A stretch of DNA of 64,000 bases from Tillus elongatus (GCA_964006375.1 OZ023265.1:153924547-153988546); one strand, 5' to 3'. Positions 44,560-56,090 are shown, counted from the first letter of the stretch. Notes: generated by a model not told the origin, from the sequence alone. A program made the numbers and translations.

Positions 44560-45755
44560 ACTGTCGGTTGACTCATGCCAAATTTTGAACAAGCTGTGTC
44601 ATTTGGTTTGTGTTAGATAGCCATTGAAAGCAGACAACCTCTTGAGTTATAACGAAAATGGAGAAAAGTGAATTTCGTGTGCTCATCAAACATTATTTTT
44701 TGCGGAAAAAAACATCACTCAAACCAAGGCTAAGCTTGGTAAATACTATGGGGACTCTGCAATATCAATTTCCATGGTAAAAAAGTGGTTTACTGAATTT
44801 CGTTGCGGCCGTACAAGCACAAATAACGCCGAACGTTCTGGACGCCCAGTTGAGGTCGCTACACCCGAAGCAATTGAAAAAATTCACGATATAGTGTTGG
44901 CCGATCGGAGATTGAAAGTGCGGGGGATTGTGGAAGCCAAAGTCATATCACATGGCTCAGTAGTTTCGATTTTACATGATCACTTGGGTATGAGAAAGCT
45001 ATCCGCAAGATGGGTGCCGCGTTTGCTCATAATCGACCACAAACGCAATCGTGTGACAACTTCGAAGGAGTGTTTGGCGTTGTTCAACCGCAATAAGGAC
45101 GATTTTTTGCACCGTACCGTAACGGTGTACGAAACATGGCTTCACCACAACACACCAGAGAACAAGTAGCAGTCAAAACAGTGGGTTTCTCCGTGCGAAT
45201 TGGCGTTGAAGAAGGCCAAGGTGGGTTTGTCTGCCAATAAAGTCATGGCGACCGTTGTTTGGGATGGAGGCGGTATAATCCACATTGATTACCTTCAAAA
45301 GGGAAGAATAATCAATGGCGAATATTATACCAACTTACTGGACCCATTCAATGACGATTTGAAGAAAAAACGAGCGCATTTGGCCAAGAAAAATGTTCTT
45401 CTCCACCAATAGTGCACACATGTGTAGTCTCCATGGCGAAATTGCATAAATTGGGCTACGAGTTGCTCCCTCATCCACCATACTTTCTGGATTTAGCCCC
45501 GAGAGACTATTTCTTGTTTCCCAACTTAAAAAAATGACTCGGTGAAAAGAGATTTGACTCCAATGATGAAATCACCTCACAAGCAAATACCTATTTTGAG
45601 TACCTCGACAAATCTTATTTTTTGGAAGGGAAAAAAATTGGAGAAACGTTGGACGCAGTGTATAGAGCTCAAAGGAGACTGTTGAGAAATAAAATGATTT
45701 TTTATGAAAAAACCTGTGTTTCATTCAAAAAGTCACGAACGTGTTGACCTGCCCT
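44560..45755 (+). mobile_element. Mariner element (canonical D34D type)
   Basis: The right end carries CAAAAAGTCACGAACGTG followed by TTGACCTGCCCTCG (45726-45757), a mariner-like terminal sequence. I did not find the left inverted repeat, so the left limit is approximate. Confidence 0.7.
44658..45720 (+). pseudogene. Mariner transposase, inactivated
   Basis: It starts MEKSEFRVLIKHYF. After a frameshift the HTH follows (MVKKWFTEFRCGRTSTNNAE, RSGRPVEVATPEAIEKIHD), then WVPRLLIIDHKRNRVTTSKE and LFNRNKDDFLHRTVTVYETW, where VDETW is expected (first D lost to Y). Next come ANKVMATVVWDGGGIIHIDY, LQKGRIINGEYYTNLLDPFN, and VLLHQ-stop exactly where the second catalytic D is expected. Multiple stops follow. 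Only remotely similar to the DUF4817-type elements here. Confidence 0.9.
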
Positions 45756-46118
45756 CGTATACAAGGAGAATAACATCTCGCTGCAAAAAATGAGACGGAA
45801 TATAGGTACATCAATGCAAAGGTGGCTAAAAAGCAAGAAAGAGATGATTGGAATAGACTGGTATCAAATGGGTCAGGACTGATAGATGGGGAACGAATAC
45901 TGTGTGGCCTATATCCGGTATTAATGAACAAAAATGTAACGTCTATGAAATTAATTGAGAAGTTCAATGTTTTTTTAGTGCATGACATTTAATTAATTCC
46001 GGACGATGATAGATGAAATAAGTCAAAAAGTTATTTGTGGACTTGAATTGTTCAAGTACTTAAAATTACACATTTACAGGTGCCGTTTAAATATGATAAA
46101 TATTTTAGAAAATCTCAC
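45756..46118. other. Unassigned intronic DNA of paralogue 2
   Basis: Between the mariner and exon 1. No recognisable frame. Confidence 0.45.
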
Positions 46119-46169
46119 CTGCAGTGCCGAAAAGACTGTTACAAAACTAATAAATATATTCGTGGACAT
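46119..46169 (-). CDS. Paralogue 2, exon 1 (signal peptide)
   Basis: MSTNIFISFVTVFSALQ followed by the donor CAG|GTGAGA. Same 51-bp length and phase as the exon 1 of the other two genes. Still intact although exon 2 is frameshifted. Confidence 0.78.
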
Positions 46170-46524
46170 ATTAACTATTCAAATGATGTATTCTAGAAAA
46201 TAAAGTTGATACTGGAGGAAAATGTACAAGAACTTACCTTAAATAGATTTCCTATCAATTGGACGTATCAAGATAAAATTGATAACAAATTACAACTTTC
46301 TTAGTAAGATTTAAAAAATCAATAAATCGGAACATTGCTTTCGTAGAAGTTATTTAGTCAATTTATTTGCAGAATGGACAGGTACTTTATTAAGATGACT
46401 AATATTTATATTTTATTTGTAAACAGTGTTATGTGTAAAATTCGTGGTATATCTCTGTCAGTGGTTTATTATTTAAAATCATTTACGAGGGTTGGTCCTT
46501 AAGCATTGCGATTGGCGTATATAC
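46170..46524. promoter_or_regulatory. Upstream region of paralogue 2, TATA box lost
   Basis: The aligned block has CTACGAAAGCAATGTTCCGATTTATTG, given here on the minus strand in pieces: CTACGAAAGCAATG, then TTCCGATTTATTG, where paralogues 1 and 3 have TATATAAG and GATATAAG. CAGGTACTTTATT farther upstream is retained. Confidence 0.5.
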
Positions 46525-46640
46525 AGGCTAGATGTATTCTCGCCACAATTAGAACCGTAAACCGGTTTCGCTCTAATTAGAGTTATTCAGTACAGCATAC
46601 CAATTGTAGCCTTACGTTCGTTAATTATCTAGTCAAAATG
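46525..46640 (-). repeat. Diverged single unit of the hammerhead-bearing array
   Basis: It aligns with most of one array unit end (ATTCTCGCCACAATTAGAAC, CGGTTTCGCTCTAATTAGAG) and then departs. No tandem partner next to it. Confidence 0.75.
46553..46590 (-). ncRNA. Hammerhead-like core, degenerate
   Basis: Core CTGAATA (G8 changed), stem II CTCTAATTAGAG, GAAA and stem III ACCG/CGGT retained. Predicted inactive. Confidence 0.45.
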
Positions 46641-46839
46641 TCGGATGAAACCAAGGCGTTTTACCACCATAGGTAGACTGGCTATTTTATAAAAGATGGC
46701 GCCCTAAAAATTTAATTCTGCGAATACAATGACGAAACGTATTTGATTTTCATTCATAAATATCATATTATGGCAAGCAAGAATAAAATAAATATTCATT
46801 GATTGTTGTTGCCCTTCCTTGGTGAAACTTGTCCATACT

Positions 46840-47132
46840 ACATACAGACTTGGAGACTACTTCTCCGGCTTCACTGTTGGTTTTTGTAGGTGAAGGACGT
46901 AGCCAGCACGTGAGCTAACTGGAGCAAGTGGCCCTTCGAATTCTGGATGTTCTAGGATATTCTTCAATGCTTCTGTAACTATAGTTTCGCTGCGAAACTA
47001 TAGTCACAGAAGCATTGAAGAACATCCAGAATTCGAAGGGCCACTTGCTCCAGTTAGCTCAGGCGCTGGCTACGTCCTTCACCTACAAAAACCAACAGTG
47101 AAGCCAGAGAAGTAGTCTCCAAGTCTGTATGT
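46840..47132. repeat. Near-perfect hairpin with ~145-bp arms
   Basis: ACATACAGACTTGGAGACTA at the left pairs with the right end up to TCTGTATGT. The centre reads AACTATAGTTTCG/CTG/CGAAACTATAGT, essentially loop-free. The left arm has one ~10-base insertion (TAGGATATTC) and a few mismatches. One strand of an arm has a 31-codon open stretch (TEALKNIQNSKGHLLQLAQA...). No target duplication seen. Confidence 0.85.
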
Positions 47133-47518
47133 AAAATAAATATTGTCAACAAAATCGGCTCACATTTCTATGGAAACGATTTCAAAGCTGTTTGGTTTTT
47201 TTATCTTTAAACTTAAAAATAAAAATCAGAAGCTTCAATTGAATATTATGTAAATTCTCACAACTAAGCCATTACTTTTTTTATTTTACTATAGAAATAA
47301 TGAAGAGAAACTACATGCCATTAGTGAAATTTTAATGTCATCTAAGATGGAAACAGTCTACAGTCGAATATGTTTCAGCGACCGAAAGAAGTCAATAAAT
47401 ACTGCAATTCGCTATTTACCCTGTAACTTCTATTTACTTTCCGATAACTAGGTACCTATAAAATATTTCCTGACGCAACTACCGATTGTTTAAATTACCG
47501 TCAACAAACAATTATCAC
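47133..47518. other. Unassigned intergenic DNA
   Basis: No frame or terminus recognised. Confidence 0.45.
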
Positions 47519-47521
47519 ATA

Positions 47522-47592
47522 GCGTCACTGCTTCAATGGTAGGGTGTCCGCCTGTCACACGGCCGGTCCGCGTTCGATTCCGGCATTATCCG
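47522..47592 (+). pseudogene. tRNA-Asp-like sequence, degenerate
   Basis: TTCAATGGTAGGGTGTCCGC resembles a D arm, CTGTCAC has a GTC anticodon, and GTTCGATTCC resembles a B box. The anticodon, T and acceptor stems do not pair properly, so this is a pseudogene or the head of a SINE. Confidence 0.45.
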
Positions 47593-47743
47593 TTTAACAT
47601 TTTGTTTGACTAACTTTATTATGTGATAAGAACAACAAACTGTACAAATTTCCTACGTTTGGACCAAGGTCTAACATACTGTTTTTTTCTCCCAGCTTTT
47701 TTTTAATTTCAACAACACACGACGAGGGCTTACAGCCTAAATA

Positions 47744-49799
47744 CTATCGTACCGTGGGTGTTGACAAGGAGGAAAGAGGCAGCTTGTTAATTCTGGACTT
47801 GAAGGTTTGGAGGTTCGGAGGAGAAGGAAAAACATGTGCCGGCAAGGAATTCCACAACTTGGAAGTCCTCGGGACAAAAGAGCGGGCATAACAAGATGTT
47901 CTAAACCTGACCTGACCTGACCTGACCTGGACAGTAAAAGGGTGCATTCGCTCTGTTCCCCTGGTAGATCTGTTGGGGGCAGCAGGTGGGGGAACTATAG
48001 AGGAAAGCTCATCTGAGCAGTGCCCGTGCAGATATCTATAAAAGAGAGAGAGGTCACCAACGGCACGTCGGTGGGCAAGGGATGGCAGACTTTGGGTGAG
48101 GGTAGGGTCACCAATGAGATGTATAGCTCTCTTTTGAATGGAGTCCAGGATAGCGAGTGTAGAAGCGGCAGCGGCACCCCAGATGTGGGAGCAGTATTCG
48201 AGGTTTGGCCTTATTTGTGAAGTAAGAAAGGTATAGAAATTAGCTGGTCAAAAGTATTGGCGACCCGGAAGAGGAAACCTAATTTCTTAGCAGCCGCTTC
48301 TGCAATTGATGTGACATGTTGGTGCCAATTAAGATTTCAATCCACAGAAATGCCAACAAGAGAAAAGGACTCATTACTTTGAATAACTTGCTTGTTTATT
48401 GTGATGGGGCTAGGGCTGGTGTATCTCTTGTGAGAAAGAAAGAAAGACTGTGATTTGGTGGGGTTGAATTGTACAAAATTTCTACTTCCCCAGTCTAATA
48501 TTTTTTTGGAGATCCACAGACACAGAACCCTCCATGAGTCTGCGATCCTCATCTAACTGGGTTAAAGAGACAGGCTTATAATATTGTATATTTGAATGGA
48601 GGGTGCTGTCGTCCGCATAGCTGTGAACTGGGTTGGATGTGCTAGAGAGGAGGTCATTGATGTGGAGAAGAAACAAAGTAGGGGCTAAAGCTGAACCTTG
48701 AGGAACTCCTACATTAATTGGATACAGTTTAGAGGAATGGCCATCCACAACAACAGATATGCTCCTGTTGGAGAGGAAATTTGCTGTCCAGGTACAAAGT
48801 TTTGGTGGTAGGCCATAGGCCGGTAGTTTATTAAGCAGCGCTGCGTGCCAGACCTGGTCGAATGCTTTGGATATGTCTAGAGCAACAATCTAGGATTCAC
48901 CGTTCCAAGAATGGGAGACAAAGGAAAGAAGGTCAGCAGTCGATCTGCGCTGACGGAATCCATACTGCCTGTCGTGGATTGGACTGTGTTTTTCAAGAAA
49001 TTTTTGTAATTCGGTGTTTATATACTTTTCCATCACTTTAAAGGCGACTGAAAGGAGAGAAATAGGCCTGTAGTGGCTAGAAAGCACTTTGGATCCTTTC
49101 TTGGGGATGGGTTGTACTCGAGCAGTTTTCCAGTTACTAGAGAATATGCCTTTATTATGAGATATCTGAAACAGACGAGTCAGGACAGGAGCAAGCTCTG
49201 GTGGGCATTTTTTGCGAACAATTGCTGGGATCTCGTCAAGGCCAGAGGCTTTTAAGAGAAGAGAGCATCTTTCGTATCTTTTTAGTTTTGAAAATTATAT
49301 CAGTCATTTTATGCGTGACATTGGGGACTGTTGGTGGTTGAACATTTGGAGGTGGGTTGACAGTAGAATTGCCGGCGAACAACGAAGCAAAAAGTTCAGC
49401 CTTGCCAGGGCGGTAGAAACAATTTCATCCCCTGAGACAAGAGGTGGGAACGTGCTTTTGCAGAAATTATTCCCAATAGATTTAGCAAGAGTCCAGAAGG
49501 GTTTGCCGCCGTTGGAGCTTAAGAGGACTTTGTTTTTGATGTGGTTATTAAACGAGTTTTTTTCCTCAGAAAGAATGCGGACATAGCGGTTTCTTACGTC
49601 GTTAAATGCTTGACAATTTTCTTGACTGGGATTGTGTAGAAGCGTTTTGTGAACTTTGACCTTTTCAAGTCTGGCATTGTCACAGGATTTAGAGAACCAG
49701 GGCTTTTGAGTGGCTGAAGAGGTTTTCTGTGTACATGGGATAAATAATTCCATGCCAGCTTGGATAATTTAGGTGACGTTTTGTGAGATATCAGAGGGG
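47744..49799 (-). pseudogene. LINE reverse transcriptase and C-terminal region
   Basis: Pieces: NHIKNKVLLSSNGGKPFWTL; HYRPISLLSVAFKVMEKYIN; QYGFRQRRSTADLLSFVSHS; GVPQGSALAPTLFLLHINDL; VHSYADDSTLHS with an intact YADD; C-terminal FVPRTSKLWNSLPAHVFPSP and LQTFKSRINKLPLSS. Split by frameshifts and stops. Confidence 0.85.
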
Positions 49800-50603
49800 T
49801 CAGGATGAGAGAAGCAGACAGACGCCCAGGTTGCATTGCGCAGGAAACAGTGACCATGCCGTGGTCTGAGCGACCAAGGGGGCGGTGACTGATATCTTAT
49901 AGCACTCGGGTTTTGTAGTAAGAAGGAGATCCAAGGGATTTGAGCTGTGTGTTGGGATACGAGGAAAGTAAGTAGGTTGCTGAACCATATTGGCTAAAGA
50001 ATTGCTGACTGCAAAGGCCTCCGCTGCTCTCCATTGTGGATCGGTTTTTGAAGATCCTAGCCATTCCTTATTATGGACATTGAAGTCACCAAGAATAGTG
50101 ACCTCGGAGGAAGGATATTCAGAAATCAGATAGTCGTTTTTTTCAGAAAGATAGTCAAAGAGCTGGACAAAGTTGTTGTCAGAAGGTGACCGGTAAATGC
50201 AACAGATGAATTTAGTTGCAGCCCTGAGAGAGAGTTTTATCCATAGTATGTCTTTTCTTCCAGCTTCTAAATTGGGGAGTCTGGTGCAGGATAGATTGCT
50301 ACGGACGTATGCGCACACGCCTCCATGCAATCTAAAGGAAGTAAGGAGTTCATACCCCGGGAAATTAAGGTGATTAGTGGCGGTTTTGGTACTGATTTGG
50401 GTTTCGGTGAGGAAGAGGAGTTGGGGCCTGTTAGCCTGGAGGAAATGGTGGACGGAGTTCAGGTTAGAATTTAGGCCACATATATTTGAAAAGGATATGT
50501 TAAATCTTGATGTTGGCGCCCCCTGTACACCCCTCTCCCGGAGATCGGAATGGAGGGGTATTTTTCCTCCGGAATATTTTGTACAAGGAGGAGCAATCAT
50601 CAT
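49800..50603 (-). pseudogene. LINE apurinic-type endonuclease
   Basis: FNISFSNICGLNSNLNSVHH, PQLLFLTETQIS (catalytic E), GGVCAYVRSNLS, WIKLSLRAATKFICCIYRSP, VTILGDFNVHNKEWLGS (GDFN), and LDLLLTTKPE. The terminal GRSDHGMV histidine motif lies in the next frame (49857-49885). Nicks target DNA in target-primed reverse transcription. Frameshift at the end. Confidence 0.87.
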
Positions 50604-50750
50604 TTTTGCTTATAAGGGAAACCGACTCATACACCAGAAACGGAAACGTCCGTTGGGACTTCACTTGATGTATGGGGTGGTACCTCCTCAGGCGTGAAAA
50701 AATCCTTTACTATTACGTAAAGGAAAATTCCACTACCACCTGCTATGGAT

Positions 50751-51783
50751 TGGATTGGATCAATGTCTACCCCTTTAAAATAAGATTAATAAACGGGCTA
50801 TCAACTGTCTAATAGTTATGCTTTTCAAAATAGTAGGAGGATACAAAACATTATCATTTTGCATCCATGCCTATTGTCGGTGGCTTTAATAACGAATGTA
50901 TTTTTGTACCAAAAATAAAAAAGAAACAGCTACAAAATGTCAGAATAGTTATGGCAATCAGGTTGGTTTTTTAATCATCTGACTCTAAAGTATTGATTGC
51001 ATAGGCGTCAAAATGGTCAAGTCAGGTCAGAGCATTGAATCTTTTATTGTGTTTATATAAGCATCCTACAGTATACATTAATATAGTTTTTAGCTATGCT
51101 ATTTTATAGTTTAACATTTTCTGGGATAAATATCAGTGCAAATCTTTTTAAATTGTAGATTTTACTCACGTACCTACGGCACAATAAAAAGAAATAAAAC
51201 AAAAAAGATGCCCGTTGCAACATACTTACCTATCTTAATTATGTCTTCGTCAAATATAAAATTAAATGCTTATTATAGCAAAATCTAGAGTACAACCCCC
51301 TCTAAAATTGATGTCGACATAAGCGAGGGGAGGGTATTGTTTACATTTGATCCATCTGTTTATAAACTGGAATAGGGAAATATAATATTTATAATATTCG
51401 TTTTACGTTTTTCTAATTTATTAATTATACATATAATTTTTTTAAGAGACGCCTTAATAATCAGAACCAAAATTTACAAGTACTAAAATACGTATTTCAT
51501 TACGGGATAAACGTTACTTAACGAGAAGGTTGAATCTCCCGCCACATGCGTCGTCTTATTTGATTGGTTCCTCCTACAGCCGGACTTGAAGCGACGACTA
51601 GTCGAATTTCTCGTTCGCGCTGAAGATTGAAAATAAGTTTATATAGTGATCATATTAGATGAATCTTTGTAAACCGGTAAAAGGAATATGGGTTACTGAG
51701 TTACGGCTAGCGTTGCTAAGTAATTTATGCGTCACCTACGATACACACAATGAAAATTGCTATCTCATTAATTAATCCTTTGT
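50751..51783. other. Unassigned intergenic DNA
   Basis: A palindromic-looking short stretch at 51000-51040 and otherwise nothing recognised. Confidence 0.45.
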
Positions 51784-52260
51784 TATTATACACTTTAATT
51801 GCCGTACGACGTTTTTTTAACTTCCGTAATAAGTTTGCCTGCCAAGTTTTGGAATACCTTGTATATCAAAGACAGAGCGCAAACAAATGTTAAAAATCAG
51901 TGGCGGCGCTCGGTTTTTTTTCTCCCTCAGGGCTCGTCAGCGGCCTCGCCGCCCCGAAAGCACTGCAACCTTTGGTTAATTGTGCATGGCGCTGGGTTTA
52001 AGGAACTTTTTTGTATTGCCTTATAAACATAAATACTTTCGTACGCATCTAGCTTCGCTGGTTGTCTAACATTTTTGACAAGTTTCAGATTTACTCTATC
52101 TATTGGTTATTATCCCAAATATGTTGTGCAACGCATGACATGTCTTGTCTTCACTACCGTATCTCACCTGTGCCAGATGTTCCCTGAATCTGGCCTCAAT
52201 GGTTCTTTTAGCCGATCGCTTAATTAACAAAGTAAGCGTTATCAGAGTATGAAGAATTCT
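51784..52260. repeat. Tandem duplicate A (contains the mini-SINE)
   Basis: It matches 52352-52690 in order, with diverged spots (TTTAATTGCCG-ACGAC, AGTGGCGGCGCTCGGTTT, CGTACGCATCTAGCT, GTGCCAGATGTTCC). It differs mainly by the 71-bp insertion at 51917-51987. Confidence 0.8.
51917..51987 (-). mobile_element. 5'-truncated mini-SINE with empty-site partner
   Basis: Read on the minus strand it ends GGCCGCTGACGAGCCCTGAG-GGAG plus an A-run. Flanks GGCGCTCGGTTT (51905-51916) and GGCGCTGGGTTT (51988-51999) form a 12-bp target duplication with one mismatch. The tandem partner at ~52475 has a single GGCGCTCGGTTT, the empty site. The longer copy is 24082-24236. Confidence 0.82.
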
Positions 52261-52351
52261 AAACTACTTACAACTAAACATCACATTTTATACTGAGTCT
52301 TACGTACAGACTGATACCGAGAAGGAGATGAAATCGCAGGCAAATTTTCTA

Positions 52352-52690
52352 TGTATTGTACTTTAATTGCCGGACGACATTTTTGAACTTCCGTTATAAC
52401 TTTAGCTGTCAAGTTTCAGAATATTTTTTATATCAAAGGCAGAGCGCAAAAAAATGACTATAAATCAGTGGCGGCGCTCGGTTTGAGGAATTTTTGTTTT
52501 TATTGCCTTAGAAATATACTCTCGTACGCATCTAGCTCTGATGGTTGTCTAACATTTTTGATAAGTTTCAGATTTTCTTTATCTATGTGGTGGTTATTTT
52601 CCCAAATATGTTGTGCCACGCATGACTTGTCTTCACTATCGTATCTCAGCTGTGCCAGATGTTCCATTAATCTGGTCTCAATGGTTATTT
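52352..52690. repeat. Tandem duplicate B (empty site)
   Basis: Partner of 51784-52260 without the mini-SINE. Confidence 0.8.
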
Positions 52691-52775
52691 TAGCCTGCCC
52701 AACCTATTTGAGGCTTAGAACTTTAGAACGAATTAAAATATCGTCTTCAAATTTGGGATACTGTTAGCACCCGGC

Positions 52776-52949
52776 ACGGGCGGCTGGGATGGTTTTTGGG
52801 TATAATCGCTTCAGGGAATGGGGGATGGGTGGTGGGTGTTGGGTGATTAGGTGAAAATTTACACGGGCGGCTGGGCTGGTTTTTGGGTATAATTGCTTCA
52901 GGGAATGGGGGATGGGTGGTGGGTGTTGGGTGATTAGGTGAAAATTTAC
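52776..52949. repeat. Two 87-bp G-rich tandem units
   Basis: Units begin at ACGGGCGGCTGGG (52776 and 52863) and share GGGAATGGGGGATGGGTGG and GTGTTGGGTGATTAGG. G-runs on the plus strand could support a quadruplex. Confidence 0.9.
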
Positions 52950-53845
52950 ATGTTTTCCTTAAAATTCGAGTAATATAACGTTCTAGGGTTTGTTTATTGG
53001 AAATTTTCAGTTTTATCAAACATCTGGTATTCTGTACTGAAATTAAATTATGCGTAGAATGTGCGGGATGCAATACCGATCACGAAAATTTCAAATCCTT
53101 GTTTGCTAAAACGGCGTAAAAAGTCGCAAAACCTTAAGAAAACTTGATTCTTGAAAGAACATTTTTTATCTGTCGGCCTGTACGTTTGGCTGTTAGTAGG
53201 CGCAATAACTTTGGAACGAATTGAGAGATCAAGTGATGGACTCTAAATTCAATTCATAACAATGTCTTTCCGAGGAGAGCAAATTATCACAGCTGTGTGG
53301 AAGTTATGGTTCAATTTGCAGCACTATTTTTTTTCTATTTCGTTTTTTGTTTACTCCACAACGAGACTATTAGGTCAACTGTTAATTTGTTCGTTTTTAT
53401 TTTATTTTGGAATAAGGATGCATAAAGTAACACATGAATAAGGGTATCATTCTTAAACACCGGGATATCCTGGTTTTTAGTACTGGCCCATTTACTACGC
53501 CATTACGGGATCTCGGGATTAGCAACCTTACTAACCAAATACTGATTTTAACACGCATTCTAGGTTCTGGAAATAATCTATTGTCATGTTTGATATTTAT
53601 TTTCCGACCAAACTAGAGCTGGCATAAAATTGCTTTCTATACTATCTGTATCATCAGAAGTTTCAAAACCTATAAATAAAACACTGATTACTTTTTGAAT
53701 GTATAATATGGTCTCATGTAAAAACACATTTCCACACAAAGTGAATCAGGAATCAAGTAAAGTAATGTAAGCTTTCTCTAAAGACTTGAATTACTCACAA
53801 CCTTATGTCCTTCAATAAAAAGGAAGAAATATGCATATTTTTAAC
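52950..53845. other. Unassigned DNA downstream of paralogue 3
   Basis: Nothing recognised. The 60-residue frame at 53434-53616 has no support. Confidence 0.45.
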
Positions 53846-54535
53846 TTAATTGTTTTTCAAGCAACTCCACAGCTCACTTAAAAGTATTTGAGTTGACTGA
53901 CTTAGCGAAGAAATGATCACTGCTTTGCCACCTTTATTATAACCAATAGTGTTTGCAAACTGCAACATAGCAATGTGTAGATTTCCAGATAAAGTACTAG
54001 CTAGCTGGCCTGAAGCATTTTTTACATTAGTAGCGATTCTATCGATACAGGATTTAGTTTCGTAACATGCTGCTAGTTGCTTCCTGTAGCTGCTAGGCTC
54101 ATCCAGTAGTTTTGATAATATGGCGCTTTGTCGATCCAGAGTTTCAAGTATTGAGTTTTTATAGCTAATATAGCTTTGCTCCAGCTGACTGTTGGCCAAG
54201 TCTCCTAATCCACTAAGCTCAGCCTGTTTATAGTTTATGCATTCTTGACTGTCGTTATCAAGGCTACCCAAATACTTCATTCCATTTACAATAAGTTGCA
54301 TCTCACGCTTTGATTCCTTTTCTTCATTTACCACGATATTTCTTTTAAGCATAAAATCTTTGTGAAGGTCAACACTCACATTCCTGTAAAAGTCTACTAA
54401 AATATTTTTGGTATGTGGTACATAATAACGTAGCTCTATTTCGTAGTAATGAATTAATGTTTCGACTGTCACATTTGTGTCGTGAGTTGTCAAAGCTAAG
54501 TGGTTGTTATTAACATTTCCATTTACGAGAAGAAG
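53846..54535 (-). CDS. Unknown secreted protein, paralogue 3, exon 2 (229 residues)
   Basis: It begins after the acceptor CCTTTATTTTCAG with LLLVNGNVNNNHLAL and ends ELWSCLKNN-stop. The exon is 690 bp, exactly as in paralogue 1. Spliced in phase 0 to 61706-61656 it encodes 246 residues. Cysteines in QEC, AAC, KSC and WSC and sequons NVT, NVS, NDS and NAS match paralogue 1. Shared blocks: LIVNGMKYLGS, LANSQLEQ-YI, YRKQLAACYETKSCIDRIAT. Open throughout, so probably functional. The ~7.1-kb intron contains a composite mariner-like element. Function unknown. Confidence 0.85.
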   Translation of the reverse strand, partial: LLLVNGNVNNNHLALTTHDTNVTVETLIHYYEIELRYYVPHTKNILVDFYRNVSVDLHKDFMLKRNIVVNEEKESKREMQLIVNGMKYLGSLDNDSQECINYKQAELSGLGDLANSQLEQSYISYKNSILETLDRQSAILSKLLDEPSSYRKQLAACYETKSCIDRIATNVKNASGQLASTLSGNLHIAMLQFANTIGYNKGGKAVIISSLSQSTQILLSELWSCLKNN

Positions 54536-54612
54536 CTGAAAATAAAGGAAATAGAAAGATTTAATTTTTTTAGCGTATTTTCCTAGAAAAAAAAAAAGAA
54601 ATTAAATATCTG

Positions 54613-54613
54613 T

Positions 54614-54700
<87 letters not shown>
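54613..54700. repeat. (TA)n microsatellite
   Basis: TA run abutting the left end of the composite mariner-like element. Confidence 0.97.
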
Positions 54701-54703
<3 letters not shown>

Positions 54704-56000
54704 GCTGTCACATGTGGATTTTCCATTAGCCGTTTCTGGAGTACGGCTCACAATTGAATTCTGAAAATTCAACACTTGAGTTTCTCAAAATTTCCAGTTC
54801 ACTGAAAATATTGGCGTTAGTATGGGACTGCCGGTTATACTCTTATTTCAAATAGAAGATGGTATTTTTTATTACGGATCTAGATTGCTCGTCAAATTTT
54901 ATGGTAGACTTTACTAATATGTTATGTCATCTTTCTCAACTATTTTCTAGATATTTGACTTTCTTCAAAAATTTCTTTAAAAAATATTGTCACATTGACA
55001 CACCTGTATCTGTCTCATTTTTCACCCTGGAGAGGTGAAATTTTCAAGTTCTAATTCTAAAATGCCATAAAATATTTGAAATTTACTAAAGCTACTACAA
55101 GTTAGACAGGGTGTCCGAAATAGACCGGTCAACTCTCTTATTTTAAATAAAACACCCTATATTTGATAACGTTAATTCATGTACTTTCAATTGGTATTAG
55201 CATTCCCTATACCAAAGTCCAATAGAATATATTTAAACATTATCAGCGATAAATTATTATTAGCCAGTTTATCAGGTTGCCTAGGAGATGAAAATTGTAA
55301 ACGTCATCTGCCCACATAAGTAAAATATGCAACGACTTTTGAATATAAATTTTATTTACGAGGAGCATAATCGAATTATTAACAGAAGATATCGTGTGGT
55401 TGCAAAGAGATTTTCACATAAACGCAGATCAACTTGTTACATGATCAGAATACTGCTAAAAAATGTCTGACTGGAGTGTTTCGTCCAAAATTTCATAAGA
55501 GTAAAACATCATTAGGGAACAAAGAGATTTGTTTGTTATCAATTCACAAAACTCGGGACGCAGCAAGTGCGTTAAGGTAGTGAATTTTTATTAAATGCTT
55601 CAAATTTAAATAACTCAATTTTCTATAAACTTAGAGAGTTTAATTTCAATACGTAGTAAGGTTTTTCTTAAGGCAAGATATCCACAAAATTTCATTAAAA
55701 TAACTTTGTAATTTTCGGAGAAAAAAATTTTTTTCGAAAGAAAATTTAAAATTTGAATAACTCAATTTTCTCTAAACTTAGAAAGTTGAATTTTGGTACG
55801 TAGTAAAGTAATAAACATATATAGTAAATTTCATTGAAACAGCTTTGTTACTTTCGGAGAAAAAAAAAATTTTCGAAAGAAAACTCAAAATTTTTCCGGA
55901 AAACCCCGTCTGATTTTTCTGGATAACGAACTCATCCAAGCCATTAATAAAAGATAGGCACTTGCCAAGTTTCATCGAAATCGGTTAATTATTTTTTGAG

Positions 56001-56002
<2 letters not shown>

Positions 56003-56086
<84 letters not shown>
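56003..56086. repeat. (TA)n microsatellite
   Basis: First TA core of the nested repeat. Confidence 0.97.

Positions 56087-56090
<4 letters not shown>

Larger units (their letters stand above)
47697..50750 (-). mobile_element. Jockey-type LINE, nearly full length, decayed
   Basis: Endonuclease and RT regions are in order on the minus strand, followed by a 3' end with an A8 tail (T-run 47697-47704). The 5' end is near 50750 (starts around CATAGCAGGTGGTAGTGG). The second copy at 62364-64000 matches it throughout the overlap. Frameshifts break it into pieces. Confidence 0.85.

Noticed and set aside
47522..47592. Functional tRNA-Asp gene
   Set aside because: GTC anticodon and B box are visible, but the stems do not pair; kept only as a degenerate tRNA-like sequence.
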